A stretch of DNA of 64,000 nt from NCBI RefSeq assembly GCF_024198175.1, contig NZ_JAJVKV010000004.1, forward strand, positions 1,111,222 through 1,175,221, written 5' to 3'. Source of the stretch: Pyxidicoccus xibeiensis. Its GTDB lineage: Bacteria > Myxococcota > Myxococcia > Myxococcales > Myxococcaceae. Below, in pieces: positions 32,876 through 40,633 of this stretch. The notes beneath the pieces were generated by a model. It saw only the letters and a program-made list of their open reading frames with translations, was not told the origin of the DNA and ran no database searches. The position numbers and the translations under genes were made by a program. Positions within the stretch are counted from its first letter, which is position 1; every line of letters starts with the position of its first letter.

Positions 32876-33658
32876 CTACTTCTTGTCCGCCGCGGCCGGC
32901 TTGCCCGGCGGCGGGCCGCCCGGGTTGCCCATCATCGGCGGGGCGTCCGGCTGCTTGACGATCTCCAGCAGCTCCACCTCGAACACCAGGGCCGCACCGC
33001 CCGGGATGTTCGGGGGCGCGCCGCGGTCGCCGTAGGCGATGTCCGACGGGCACACCAGCTTCGCCTTGCCGCCCACCTTCATCTTCTGCACGCCCTCGGT
33101 CCAGCACTTGATGACGCCCTGGAGCGGGAACTGGGTGGGCTCGCCGCGCTTGTAGGAGCTGTCGAACTCGGTGCCGTTGGTCAGCGTGCCCTTGTAGTGC
33201 ACCTTCACGATGTCCGACGCCTTGGGCAGCTCACCCGTGCCGGCGGTCAGCTCCTTGTAGACCAGGCCGGACTCGGTCTTCACCGCGCCGGACTCCTTGG
33301 CGGCCTCGTCCAGGAACTTCTTCGCGTTGGCCTTCTCGACCTCGGCCTTGCGGTTGCTGCGCGTGCGCGCCAGCTCCTGCAGCTTCGGCCCGTACGTCTC
33401 CATGTCCACCGGCGACTTCTCACCCTTCACCTGGGTGGAGATGCCCGCCTTGACGTACTCCAGCTCCTCCGGGGTCATGTCGAACACGCTGATGCTCCGG
33501 CCGATGGACAGGCCCAGCGCGTACAGCGTCTTCTGCTCTTCCGTCTGCGGGTTGTTGGCACTCCCGCCGCCGGCCGCCGGCGTCGCCGTCTCCGTCTTCG
33601 CCTGCTGCTGGCAACCCGCCAGCACCAGCATCACCGCGACCAGCCACGTCTTCCGCAT
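32876..33658 (-). CDS. FKBP-type peptidyl-prolyl isomerase lipoprotein
   Basis: 260 residues from ATG 33658, preceded by AAGGAAGGG. Lipobox LVLAGC. N-terminal FKBP dimerisation-type helical domain (~45-125: KTLYALGLSIGRSISVFDMTPEELEYVKAGI), then the FKBP catalytic domain (~150-240: GTLTNGTEFDSSYKRGEPTQFPLQGVIKCWTEGVQKMKVGGKAKLVCPSDIAYGDRG). This is the FkpA/Mip arrangement of periplasmic folding helpers. The Gly/Pro-rich tail is extra. Outer-membrane or periplasmic. Confidence 0.93.
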   Translation of the reverse strand: MRKTWLVAVMLVLAGCQQQAKTETATPAAGGGSANNPQTEEQKTLYALGLSIGRSISVFDMTPEELEYVKAGISTQVKGEKSPVDMETYGPKLQELARTRSNRKAEVEKANAKKFLDEAAKESGAVKTESGLVYKELTAGTGELPKASDIVKVHYKGTLTNGTEFDSSYKRGEPTQFPLQGVIKCWTEGVQKMKVGGKAKLVCPSDIAYGDRGAPPNIPGGAALVFEVELLEIVKQPDAPPMMGNPGGPPPGKPAAADKK

Positions 33659-34146
33659 GTCGTTGCCCTTCCTTGCCTGCAGCGGCAGCGAGGCTCCGCT
33701 GCCAGTCAGTTCCGGGGGCGACTTACTACAGAAATGGTCTGTCATCCGCTCGACGGTGCTTCCCACCTGCCCGGGCCCCCGGGGTGCCTCTCGCCCCCAA
33801 CCCCCGCCACCTCACGCTCCTTCCCCTGGAGAATCCATCCAGGTAGGACTTTTACACACCCACTCCTTCGGCGGCTGTCCGGGCCGGCGCCCCACCAGGC
33901 AGGCAGGGCCCGCGGACGCCGGGCTCCAACGCCAGCCTTCCACACCAATGACAGCCATGTAGCGGCTGGCTCATTCATCAACCGTGTTGCAGAACGCACC
34001 GCGTCACAAGAGCGCGCGCCATGAATTCGTCACCGGACCCTTGAGGTCGGGCGTGTTTCACGCCCAGGATTCGCGCGGTCCTGCTGTGCCCTGAAACCCC
34101 ACGCTCGGGCGTTGAAGAGGCGCAGCGCTTCCTCGGGAGAATCCTG
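33659..34146. other. 488-bp divergent intergenic region
   Basis: Holds the promoters of the FKBP gene (minus) and the beta-helix gene (plus). A short hairpin (GGCAGCG 33684-33690 with CGCTGCC 33697-33703) lies in the FKBP leader. Otherwise I see no gene or repeat. Confidence 0.5.
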
Positions 34147-35700
34147 ATGCGCTGTCGTTCCCCGCTCTCGTCTGTGCCTCGCGCCGTGCTCCTCACCCTG
34201 GTGGGGTTGCTCGCCCTTCCCGCCTGCTCCGATGAAGAGGACGGGCCCGGGATTCCGCTGGTCCCCCTGGACGCGGGCACGACGGATGCGGGCACGGACG
34301 CGGGTACGACGGACTCGGGCACCCCGGACGCGGGCCCCACGGACGGCGGCTCCTCGTCGGCCTGGCCCCAGAGCTTCTCCTGCCAGGGCAAGCCGCAGCA
34401 GACGCTGACCTTCAACTCCACCCAGGTGCAGGAGCTGCAGAACAAGGTGAACGACCTGGCCGACTGCACCACCATCCAGCTGGGCGCGGGCACCTTCGTG
34501 CTCGACAACGCCATCACCATCCGCAGCAAAGGCATCACCATCACCGGCGCGGGCAAGGGCACCAAGGGCGAGGGCACCGGTGGCACCGCCAGCACCGTGC
34601 TGGACTTCAGCACCGCCGCCGCCAACAGCAACGGCATCGACGTGGTGGGCGACCTGTTCAGCGTGAGCGACCTGGCCATCTGGAACGCGAAGAAGGACGG
34701 CCTGCGCGTGGAGGGCTCCAGCAACGTCACCATCCGGCGCGTGCGCACGGAGTGGGCGCAGGAGAACCAGGAGAGCAACGGCAAGTACGGCATCTACCCG
34801 GTGAAGTCGGCCTTCGTCCTCATCGAGGAGTGCGAGGCCTACAACGCGGCGGACGCCGGCATCTACGTGGGCCAGACGCGCCGCGCCAACGTCATCCGGA
34901 ACATCGCGAAGCAGAACGTGGCGGGCATCGAAATCGAGAACACGAAGTTCGCCTGGGTGCAGGGCAACACGGCGGTGGACAACACCACGGGCCTCGTCGT
35001 GTTCGACCTGCCCGGCAACCCCATCAAGGGCACGGACATCCTCGTCGTGGGCAACACCATCACCGGCAACAACCGCCCCAACTTCGCGTCCGTGACGGCC
35101 AGCAGCAGCACCGTGTCCCAGGTGCCGGCCGGCACCGGCACGTTCATCCTCGCGTCGCGGCGGGTGGAGTTCGTCGGCAACACGTGGGGTGACAACAACA
35201 CGGTGGACATCGCCGTGCTGAGCGGCCTGGCCATCGAGCCCGACATCACCCAGTGGAGCGCGGCGTACTTCAACTTCCCCAGCGCGGACGTCTACATCCA
35301 CGGCAACACCTTCACCGGTGGCAGCGGAGACGCGGTGGACAACGGCAACCTCGACCCGGAGCGCCGCCCGCTCGGAGTGCTGGTGGGCGCCGTGTACCAG
35401 TACGGGGCGAGCCAGGGTGAGCCGCGCGTGGAGCACGTGTTCTGGGATGGCATCGACCCGGCGCCGCGTGACGAGAGCCTGCGCAACCCCGTCAACCTCT
35501 GCTTCACCGACAACAAGCTGCCGACCGCGGAGGGGGAGCCGAAGCACGCCATCGTGGACTTCGACCTGCAGGCCGTCTCCGGGTACCTCCGGACGACCAC
35601 GCCCAACCTTCCCGCCGCCTGGGCGGAGACGCGGCGCTACCCGGCGGGCGCGGCGCCCTTCAACTGCTCGGGCTTCCTGCCCAAGCTCGCGCTTCCCTGA
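34147..35700 (+). CDS. Parallel beta-helix repeat lipoprotein
   Basis: 517 residues. Lipobox LLALPAC, a DAG/TD-rich linker to ~residue 70, then right-handed parallel beta-helix repeats (~85-400), with stretches such as NAITIRSKGITITGAGKG, DGLRVEGSSNVTIRRVRTEW, AGIYVGQTRRANVIRNIAKQN. It matches, from memory, the TIGR03805 type, which is characteristically encoded beside a TIGR03806 di-heme cytochrome; exactly such a gene follows 23 bp downstream. Function of the pair is unknown. Outer-membrane or surface location likely. Confidence 0.85.
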   Translation: MRCRSPLSSVPRAVLLTLVGLLALPACSDEEDGPGIPLVPLDAGTTDAGTDAGTTDSGTPDAGPTDGGSSSAWPQSFSCQGKPQQTLTFNSTQVQELQNKVNDLADCTTIQLGAGTFVLDNAITIRSKGITITGAGKGTKGEGTGGTASTVLDFSTAAANSNGIDVVGDLFSVSDLAIWNAKKDGLRVEGSSNVTIRRVRTEWAQENQESNGKYGIYPVKSAFVLIEECEAYNAADAGIYVGQTRRANVIRNIAKQNVAGIEIENTKFAWVQGNTAVDNTTGLVVFDLPGNPIKGTDILVVGNTITGNNRPNFASVTASSSTVSQVPAGTGTFILASRRVEFVGNTWGDNNTVDIAVLSGLAIEPDITQWSAAYFNFPSADVYIHGNTFTGGSGDAVDNGNLDPERRPLGVLVGAVYQYGASQGEPRVEHVFWDGIDPAPRDESLRNPVNLCFTDNKLPTAEGEPKHAIVDFDLQAVSGYLRTTTPNLPAAWAETRRYPAGAAPFNCSGFLPKLALP

Positions 35701-35723
35701 GCGGACCCGAGAGGACGCGAGAC

Positions 35724-36992
35724 ATGCGTACGCCGTTCATCCCGGGACTCGGACTGGCCGCGGTGCTGCTGACCGCGGCGCTGGCCTCGTGCTCGGGAGG
35801 TGACGACCCGCCCGCGCCGGGAGTCGATGCGGGAGACTCCACCCCCGACGCCGGGGTGGACAGTGGCACCCCGGACGCCGGCGTCGATGCCGGCGAGGAC
35901 AGCGGCACCCCGGACGCGGGGAACGGCGACGCGGGCCCCCCGGACGCCGGCGACGCCGGGCCGGGCCAGCCGGATGCCTCGGTGGTGATTCCCAACACGC
36001 TGTCCGGCTTCGGCCTCTTCACCGGCAGCCCCGCGACGGGCGGGCTCCAGCCGGTGGAGGGCAACGTCCCGTACGAGCTGACCACGCCGCTGTTCTCCGA
36101 CTACTCGGTCAAGTCCCGCACGCTCTACGTGCCGCCGGGCAAGAAGGCCGGCTACCAGGCGCGGGACGTGCTCGACTTGCCGGTGGGCACCATCATCACC
36201 AAGACGTTCGCCTTCCCCGCGGACCTGCGCCAGCCGACGCAGAACGTGCGGGTGCTCGAGACGCGCGTGCTGGTGCGGCAGCCGGGGGGCTGGGAGGCCT
36301 TCCCGTACGTCTGGAATGCCGAGCAGACGGAGGCCACGCTGGACAACGGCGGCGAGCTGTTCCGCAACGTCCAGTTCATCGGCGAGGACGGCGTGACGCG
36401 GAAGTTGGACTACCTGGTGCCCAGCAAGAACCAGTGCTCGAAGTGCCACCACGTCTTCGACGCGCAGAAGCGCCAGGTGATGGTGCCCATCGGCGTGAAG
36501 GCCCGGTACCTCAACCGCGACTTCACGTACGGCGGGGAGCCAATCAACCAGCTCCAGCACCTGGCCAACCTGGGGAAGCTGGAGGGGCTGCCGCCGGCCC
36601 TCCAGCTCCCTCGCGCGCCGGATGCCTTCAACCCGTTGGAGGCGGACCTGGGCACGCGGGCGCGCACCTACCTGGACATCAACTGCGCGCATTGCCACAA
36701 CGCGAGGGCGGAGGCGGGTGACACCAGCCGGCTGTTCCTCGACATCACCAGCACGGAGACGCCCAACCTGAACATGGGCATCTGCAAGCGGCCGGGCTCG
36801 GCGGGCAGCGGCGTGGGGGGCGAGTTCGACATCGTCCCCGGCGACCACAGCGTGTCCATCCTCTGGTACCGGATGCACACCGAGGAGTCCGGGAAGATGA
36901 TGCCGGAGCTGGGCCGGGCCCTGAGGCACGACCAGGGCTCCAGCCTCATCGCCGACTGGATTGAAGCGATGCCCGACCGCTCCTGCGAGTGA
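35724..36992 (+). CDS. SO2930-family di-heme c-type cytochrome lipoprotein
   Basis: 422 residues. Lipobox LASC, a long Asp/Ala/Gly linker (DAGxDSGTPDAG), then a domain with two heme motifs: CSKCHH (~residue 238) and CAHCHN (~323). The architecture (NTLSGFGLFTG, YELTTPLFSDYSVKSRTLYVPPG, LDYLVPSKNQCSKCH) matches the TIGR03806/SO2930 family. It is in a two-gene operon with the beta-helix protein and ended by a strong terminator at 37015. Confidence 0.9.
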   Translation: MRTPFIPGLGLAAVLLTAALASCSGGDDPPAPGVDAGDSTPDAGVDSGTPDAGVDAGEDSGTPDAGNGDAGPPDAGDAGPGQPDASVVIPNTLSGFGLFTGSPATGGLQPVEGNVPYELTTPLFSDYSVKSRTLYVPPGKKAGYQARDVLDLPVGTIITKTFAFPADLRQPTQNVRVLETRVLVRQPGGWEAFPYVWNAEQTEATLDNGGELFRNVQFIGEDGVTRKLDYLVPSKNQCSKCHHVFDAQKRQVMVPIGVKARYLNRDFTYGGEPINQLQHLANLGKLEGLPPALQLPRAPDAFNPLEADLGTRARTYLDINCAHCHNARAEAGDTSRLFLDITSTETPNLNMGICKRPGSAGSGVGGEFDIVPGDHSVSILWYRMHTEESGKMMPELGRALRHDQGSSLIADWIEAMPDRSCE

Positions 36993-37014
36993 GCTGGCGT
37001 CGCCTCGAAGAACC

Positions 37015-37054
37015 GGCCCCTCCGTGCACCCGCGCGGAGGGGCCTCTTCATTTT
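37015..37054 (+). terminator. Strong intrinsic terminator
   Basis: Perfect 10-bp stem GGCCCCTCCG (37015-37024) / CGGAGGGGCC (37035-37044), followed by TCTTCATTTT. It ends the beta-helix/cytochrome operon. Confidence 0.9.
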
Positions 37055-37204
37055 CCACGGCCTGCCTGCCGCCGGAAATTGGCATGGGATTCCGCCGGGT
37101 TGGCGGCGCCGCGAAAATAATTCCGGGGCGTGTCGATCTCCGCGGACGTCGTTCGTCGCCAGGGTGAAGGCAGAAAAACAGCCCACTCAAGAGGAGCCCC
37201 TCCC

Positions 37205-37759
37205 ATGGCCAAGACTCTCGGAATCGTCGCTGTCGTCCTCGTTGCCGCCGCCGCGCTCTACATCTCCACGCGCCCGGAGCGCTTCCACGTCCAGCGGAGC
37301 GCGCAGCTCAACGCCCCCGCGGACGCCGCCTTCGCGCTCATCAACGACTTCCACCGGTGGGAGCAGTGGTCGCCCTACGAGAAGCTGGACCCGAACCTGG
37401 AGCGCAGCTTCGAGGGCCCGTCCTCCGGCCCGGGCGCCGTCTACGCGTACAAGGGGAACCGCAACGTCGGCGAGGGCCGGATGACCATCCAGGAGAGCCG
37501 GCCCGGCGCGCTCGTCTCCATCCAGCTCGAGTTCATCGAGCCCTTCCCGTCGAAGAACACGGCGACCTTCGAGCTGGAGCCGTCCGGGACGGGAACGCGC
37601 GTGACGTGGAGCATGGAGGGCCCGAACACGCTGATGGGCAAGGTGATGTCGCCCTTCATGGACGGCTTCATCGGCAAGAGCATGGAGCAGGGCCTCGCCG
37701 CCCTCGACACCGCCGCGCAGGCGGAGGCGAAGAAGCTCCAGCAGGCGCAGGCCCGGTAG
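37205..37759 (+). CDS. SRPBCC-family protein with N-terminal membrane anchor
   Basis: 184 residues from ATG 37205, preceded by AGAGGAG. N-terminal hydrophobic helix (~4-19, GIVAVVLVAAAALYI), then a SRPBCC (polyketide cyclase/START-like) domain: VQRSAQLNAPADAAFALINDFHRWEQWSPYEKLDPN, GAVYAYKGN..GEGRMTI, and a C-terminal helix FMDGFIGKSMEQGLAALDTA. Hydrophobic-ligand binding is inferred. Single gene, convergent with GH15 with a 14-bp gap. Confidence 0.88.
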   Translation: MAKTLGIVAVVLVAAAALYISTRPERFHVQRSAQLNAPADAAFALINDFHRWEQWSPYEKLDPNLERSFEGPSSGPGAVYAYKGNRNVGEGRMTIQESRPGALVSIQLEFIEPFPSKNTATFELEPSGTGTRVTWSMEGPNTLMGKVMSPFMDGFIGKSMEQGLAALDTAAQAEAKKLQQAQAR

Positions 37760-37773
37760 GCGCGGCCGCGCCC

Positions 37774-39501
37774 TCAGCCCTCCAGCGCCGCGCCCCGGGA
37801 CAGGCCCATGGCCGTCTGGACGAGGGCGACGTGGCTGGAGGTGTGCGGGAAGTGGCCGGCCATTCGGCGCTGGCGTGGGTCGTACTCCTCCGGCAGCAGG
37901 CCCACGTCGTTGCGCACGCGCAGCAGCCGCTCGAAGAGGGACTTCGCCTCTTCACGCCGGCCGAGCAGGTGCAGGCTGTCCGCCAGCCAGAAGCTGCACA
38001 CCAGCGACACCCCCGCGCCGCGCGACTCATCCTGGCGCACGAAGTCCCCTTCGCCCAGCTCGCGCTCCACCGCGTCCACCGTGCCGACCAGGCGCGCGTC
38101 GTCCGCGGGCAGGAAGCCCAGCCGGCCCAGCCGCAGCAGCCGCGCGTCCAGCCCACGTCCGCCATACTCGCGGCAGAAGGCGCCCCGGCGGGAGTCGTAG
38201 CCGCGGGTACACACCTCCGCGTGAAGCTCCGCGCGCAGCCGCTTCCAGCGCTCCACCGGCGCGTCCAGGCCGAAGCGCGCGGCGCTCTCCAGCGCCCGGT
38301 GCACCGCCACCCACGCCATCACCTTCGGGTACGTGAGGACGGGGCCCTCCGCCGGAGGCTGGAGCCAGGCGCCCTCCAGGTGGTCCAGCATCGCCCGCTG
38401 GAGCGTCCACCCATCCCCGCTGGGAGGCAGGCCCCGGCGCGAGCCCTCGTCGAAGCAGCCCATCACCTCGCCCACCTCCTCCAGGCGCAGGCCCCGGCGG
38501 GCCGCATGGCCGATGCGCACCGGCCGCGCGCCCTCGTAGCCGGGCAGCCAGGACAGCTCCTGCTCCGGGAAGCGGCGCTCGCCCGCGACGCCGTAGGGAG
38601 ACTGCAGCTCCTCCGGCTCGCCGGCCACCGCGCGCACCAGCCAGTCGCGCCAGGCGCGGGCCTCGTCCAGGTAGCCCCCGTCCAGCAGGGCCTGGAGCGC
38701 GCTGGTGGCGTCATGCAGCCAGCAGAAGCGCGCGTCACCGGGGCGGCCGCCGGAGGCCGCGGGCAGCGACGTGGTGGGCGCGGCGACGATGCCGCCCGTG
38801 GGTGAGTACGTCAGCGCCTTGAGGGTGATGAGCGAGCGCTGGAGCGGCTCGTGCCACGGCCCGGTGGAGACGAGGCGCGAGGACCACTCCTTCCACCACG
38901 CCTCCGTGTCCTCCACGGCGGCCAGCCCGTCCAGGGCACGCGGCGGCGGCTCGTGCGAGGGATGCCAGGAGAGGACGAAGGGCACGCGGCCGCCCGGCTC
39001 GGTGGGGAAGTCCGCGGTGAGCGCGTGCCCCCGGCGCCGCACGGTGACGGGCGTGCGGAGCGCCACCGAGTCCGGCCCCGCGCGCGCGGAGGAATGGTCG
39101 TCATGGAAGCGCACCCAGGGCGAGCGGTCGCCGTAGCCGAAGTGGGCGAGGAGCTCCATGCGCATGGGGACGCTGCCCTTGAGGCCCTGCACCACGCGCA
39201 CGAGGTCCGGCTCGCTGCCGCGCGGGGGCATGCAGTCCACCACGCGCACCGCGCCGTCCTCCGTCTCGTAGTCCGTCTCCAGCACCAGCGAGCCGGGGCG
39301 GTAGCGACGCGTCACCTTCAGGATGCCGCCGGCCGGGGCGAGCAGCCAGCGGCCATGGGACGCGTCGCCCAGCAGCGCGGCGAAGCAGGCGTCCGAGTCG
39401 AAGCGCGGCCAGCACAGCCAGTCGATGGAGCCGTCCCGCCCCACCAGGGCGGCGCTCTGCGTGTCGCCGATGAGGGCGTAGTCTTCCAGGGGCAGGGCCA
39501 T
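37774..39501 (-). CDS. Glycoside hydrolase family 15 (glucoamylase/trehalase-like)
   Basis: 575 residues from ATG 39501, starting MALPLEDYALIGDTQSAALVGRDGSIDWLCWPRFDSD, the usual opening of the family. N-terminal beta-sandwich, then an (alpha/alpha)6 barrel: ARFCWLHDATSALQALL, ELSWLPGYEGARPVRIG, KVMAWVAVHRALESAARFG, and GLLPEEYDP..GHFPHTSSHVALVQTA near the end. The segment that in relatives reads near GIWE before the KVMAW block is shortened to QPPAEGPVLTYPKV, so catalytic competence should be checked. Cytosolic (no signal). Likely acts on alpha-glucosides such as trehalose or maltooligosaccharides. Confidence 0.88.
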   Translation of the reverse strand: MALPLEDYALIGDTQSAALVGRDGSIDWLCWPRFDSDACFAALLGDASHGRWLLAPAGGILKVTRRYRPGSLVLETDYETEDGAVRVVDCMPPRGSEPDLVRVVQGLKGSVPMRMELLAHFGYGDRSPWVRFHDDHSSARAGPDSVALRTPVTVRRRGHALTADFPTEPGGRVPFVLSWHPSHEPPPRALDGLAAVEDTEAWWKEWSSRLVSTGPWHEPLQRSLITLKALTYSPTGGIVAAPTTSLPAASGGRPGDARFCWLHDATSALQALLDGGYLDEARAWRDWLVRAVAGEPEELQSPYGVAGERRFPEQELSWLPGYEGARPVRIGHAARRGLRLEEVGEVMGCFDEGSRRGLPPSGDGWTLQRAMLDHLEGAWLQPPAEGPVLTYPKVMAWVAVHRALESAARFGLDAPVERWKRLRAELHAEVCTRGYDSRRGAFCREYGGRGLDARLLRLGRLGFLPADDARLVGTVDAVERELGEGDFVRQDESRGAGVSLVCSFWLADSLHLLGRREEAKSLFERLLRVRNDVGLLPEEYDPRQRRMAGHFPHTSSHVALVQTAMGLSRGAALEG

Positions 39502-39545
39502 GGCGGCGAAGCATGGCACAACGCCGCGCGGGGCGGTCCGGGCCC

Positions 39546-40040
39546 TCAGCGCGGCTGGCGCACCCGCCGGGTCCGGACCGCCTCGGCGCCACCCAGCGAG
39601 GAGAGCACGGCCGCCAGCAGCTTCCGGGCCTCCTCGACGGCGCGCGCGCCGTGCTGGCGCTCGAAGCGCTTCTGGAGTCCGGCCCGCACCGCCCGGGTCT
39701 TCTCCACCGCCGCGAGGCCCCGTGCCGACAGCGCCACCCGCCGCACCCGCGCGTCGCCGGACTCCGTCTTCTCGACGTAGCCCAGGCCCTCCAGCTCGGC
39801 CACCGACTTGGAGGCGGCCTGCTGCGTCACCTCCAGGAGCCCCGCCAGCTCGCTGATGGAGCGCGGGCCGCCCAGCAGGTGCTGGAAGACGTACCCGTGC
39901 GCGTGGCGCAGGCCGGTGAAGCCCGCGGCGTGGATGTCCTCGAGCACCTGCTCGTTCACCCGCTGCCCCACGAAGAGCGCGAGGTACCCCAAGTCGAGCG
40001 CTTCGAGCTGAACGGTGGCGGCGTCCTTCGGGCGTGGCAT
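39546..40040 (-). CDS. MarR-family transcriptional regulator
   Basis: 164 residues from ATG 40040, preceded by AGAGGAGGG. Winged-helix core: LRHAHGYVFQHLLGGPRSISELAGLLEVTQQAASKSVAELEGLGYVEKTESGDARVRRVALSARG (~35-105), where VTQQAASKSVAELE is the recognition helix. It is divergent from the SnoaL-like gene, and a perfect 16-bp palindrome lies between the two starts, so it probably represses both. Confidence 0.93.
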   Translation of the reverse strand: MPRPKDAATVQLEALDLGYLALFVGQRVNEQVLEDIHAAGFTGLRHAHGYVFQHLLGGPRSISELAGLLEVTQQAASKSVAELEGLGYVEKTESGDARVRRVALSARGLAAVEKTRAVRAGLQKRFERQHGARAVEEARKLLAAVLSSLGGAEAVRTRRVRQPR

Positions 40041-40058
40041 GCCCTCCTCTCTTGCATC

Positions 40059-40086
40059 CACAACCATGGTTGTGCAACATGGGTTG
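40059..40086. promoter_or_regulatory. MarR-type double operator
   Basis: CACAACCATGGTTGTG at 40059-40074 is a perfect palindrome. A second CAAC-N4-GTTG site lies at 40075-40086, 14 bp on. They lie between the starts of the MarR gene (40040, minus) and the SnoaL-like gene (40108, plus), where they could block both promoters. Confidence 0.8.
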
Positions 40087-40107
40087 TGCATTGACCTCGG
40101 AGGCCCC

Positions 40108-40506
40108 ATGTCCACGACGAACCTCGACACCGCGCTGCGCTATCTCCAGGCCCTGGAGTCCGGGGCGACGGGTGAAGCGCTGGCGCCCTTCTTCCACCCG
40201 GACGTCGTCCAGCGGGAGCACCCCAACGCGCTCTACCGCACCGGGCAGACGCGGGACTTGAAGACGATGCTGGCGGACTCGGAGCGGGGGAAGAAGCTGC
40301 TCGCGTCCCAGCGCTACGCCGTGCGCGGGACGGTGGCGCAGGGGGACAGCGTGGCGCTGGAGGTGGACTGGAGCGGCACGCTGGCCGTGCCCGCGGGGAA
40401 CCTGCCCGCTGGCGCCACGATGCGCGCCGCACTCGGCGTGTTCCTCACCTTCCAGGACGGCCGCATCGTCTCCCAGCGCAACTACGACTGCTACGAGCCG
40501 TTCTGA
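40108..40506 (+). CDS. SnoaL/NTF2-like protein
   Basis: 132 residues from ATG 40108, preceded by CGGAGG 4-5 nt upstream. NTF2-like cone fold: ALRYLQALESGATGEALAPFFHPDVVQREHPN at the start, ...AALGVFLTFQDGRIVSQRNYDCYEPF at the end. Cytosolic. Such proteins isomerise or hydrolyse small molecules, or merely bind them. It is the presumed target of the divergent MarR regulator, suggesting a role in response to a small toxic compound (inference). Confidence 0.88.
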   Translation: MSTTNLDTALRYLQALESGATGEALAPFFHPDVVQREHPNALYRTGQTRDLKTMLADSERGKKLLASQRYAVRGTVAQGDSVALEVDWSGTLAVPAGNLPAGATMRAALGVFLTFQDGRIVSQRNYDCYEPF

Positions 40507-40633
40507 GCCCCGGCGGCGGGCAGGTGTCCGGAAGCGGGATGCGGTTTCCCAGCGCCGGTCACCGGCGCGCGCCCCCACGCTGGGGGCCGGGTCGCCTCGG
40601 GGGCTGGCATGCGCCATGCTCCCGGGCTCTGGA

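Noticed and set aside
37081..37095. Sigma-54 promoter (GG-N10-GC)
   Set aside because: GGCATGGGATTCCGC has the GG and GC one base too far apart for the -24/-12 spacing.
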